From positions 14,595 through 32,094 of the forward strand of contig JAHBMJ010005950.1 in the NCBI GenBank assembly GCA_018398765.1: a DNA stretch of 17,500 bases, in the 5' to 3' direction. Source of the DNA: Chromera velia (Eukaryota; Sar; Chromeraceae). This document shows, piece by piece, positions 17,130-17,500 of the stretch. Below the pieces are notes generated by a model. That model saw only the letters and a list, made by a program, of their open reading frames with translations. It was not told the DNA's origin and did no database searches. Positions within the stretch are counted from its first letter, which is position 1. Each line of letters begins with the position of its first letter. A program made the translations under genes and the position numbers.

Positions 17130-17217
17130 GCAATCGCCAACAGAGAGAGTAAACAATGTGAGTGACCTGGACGCACACGGCTTCCTTCCTTCCTTCCACC
17201 AGAGAGAATGATGCCAT
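14071..17217 (-). CDS. Polytopic membrane protein with coiled coil and C-terminal CaaX motif, 491 aa
   Basis: Six exons, minus-strand order: 17217-17167, 17016-16874, 16738-16595, 16000-15928, 15374-15218, 14978-14071. All introns are GT-AG, with matching phases 0,2,2,0,1, giving 1476 nt (491 aa) ending in TAG. ATG 17217 is preceded in frame by TAA. The N-terminal 75 residues are soluble and charged. Roughly eight membrane segments follow (about 77-93, 103-136 as one or two, 154-175, 180-202, 212-232, 243-263, 288-309, 315-336). An acidic loop lies at 267-285. After the last segment come CCC at 347-349 (possible palmitoylation), a basic and then heptad-like helix at about 352-396 (IVEMIERLNERLDEL), a Gln/Ser/Gly-rich tail, and a terminal CLMS that fits a CaaX prenylation signal. 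No family was recognised, so transport, receptor or scaffold roles cannot be told apart. An ATG at about 17250 starts a short upstream frame that overlaps the start. Confidence 0.8.
15667..15794. repeat. 64-bp tandem duplication in intron
   Basis: Copies at 15667-15730 and 15731-15794 begin CTCATCACATTCTTTCCC and end TTGATCAATGCGAG, with a single mismatch. It lies in the intron 15927-15375 of the membrane-protein gene and is evidently a recent duplication. Confidence 0.95.
15906..15924. repeat. (ACAG)n at a splice donor
   Basis: ACAG units on the plus strand directly follow the donor GAG|GTTTGT at 15927 (minus strand), so this intron begins with a CTGT run on the sense strand. Confidence 0.85.
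16165..16590. repeat. Long (ACAG/AAAG)n tract, about 425 bp
   Basis: An almost uninterrupted purine-rich satellite of ACAG, AAAG, ACCG and short (CA)n units fills most of the intron 16594-16001. On the sense (minus) strand it is CTGT/CTTT pyrimidine-rich. It has no stop codon in any minus-strand frame for long distances, so long open frames here are artefacts. Confidence 0.95.
17061..17129. repeat. (CA)n and (GA)n tract in first intron
   Basis: CA units at 17061-17084 are followed by GA units to 17129. On the sense strand this is a TC/TG-rich tract upstream of the acceptor at 17017 and probably helps define that splice site. Confidence 0.9.
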
Positions 17218-17500
17218 GCCGCTGGATCGATCGCACAACAGTTACTTAATTCCATCCCGCTGATCGATGCAGATGTGAAGCGCAATGTGACGACACTGAC
17301 ATGGCTCTGAAACGCCGAGATTGTATGTATCCACTTCTTCCACAGACAGACTGACTGGCGAGCTAGTTCGAAGTGATCGAATACAACAAGCAAGAGGTCT
17401 TTTGGGTTTCGGTTGAGGGAGCCCGCTGTGTGTCTATCTCGTGAACATTCTTCCTGCCACAGCCTGCAGGCCTTCGCTCGATGGATTCATCCATGCCGAC
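17218..17500. other. 5' flank of the membrane-protein gene
   Basis: Upstream (on the minus strand) of ATG 17217. It should hold the 5' UTR and promoter. No exon of another gene and no promoter motif was recognised. GATCGATC-type words occur at 17224-17232 and 17262-17268. Confidence 0.4.

Overview
This is nuclear DNA from a eukaryote. Genes are broken by GT-AG introns whose reading phases match at both ends, and there are no operons, ribosome binding sites or bacterial-style terminators. Introns and intergenic DNA are full of (CTGT)n/(ACAG)n, (CA)n, (GA)n and CATGCATG repeats. Together with phase-consistent introns of about 70-600 nt and no animal or plant synteny, this suggests a microbial eukaryote, possibly an alveolate alga such as a chromerid. 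That placement is an inference from sequence style, not shown by a marker gene.

Layout. (1) 525-1248, plus strand: the last two exons of a 14-kDa phosphohistidine phosphatase (PHPT1/Janus-Ocnus family); its first exon or exons lie left of the window. (2) 1249-1987: A+T-rich intergenic DNA with a 44-bp tandem duplication and a degenerate dispersed repeat. (3) 1988-3806, minus strand: an unrecognised gene of at least seven exons, with a possible zinc-binding cysteine cluster near its C-terminus. (4) 3807-4678: head-to-head intergenic region. (5) 4679-8277, plus strand: a two-exon gene for a 1078-aa protein with a C-terminal PPPDE (DeSI-like) cysteine isopeptidase domain. (6) 8278-10404, plus strand: a low-complexity, probably disordered protein, model only partial, followed by 71-bp tandem repeats. 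(7) About 10,690-14,030: a long A+T-rich, gene-poor stretch with hairpins, one diverged 190-bp duplication and a weak coding-like fragment. (8) 14071-17217, minus strand: a six-exon gene for a 491-aa polytopic membrane protein that ends in a coiled coil and a CaaX-type tetrapeptide.

The genes do not form an evident pathway. Two may act in post-translational regulation (histidine dephosphorylation; ubiquitin/SUMO-type isopeptidase), but adjacency in such a genome is weak evidence for shared function. No CRISPR array, rRNA, tRNA or complete mobile element was recognised. All homology calls come from recognising motifs by eye; no database search was run.
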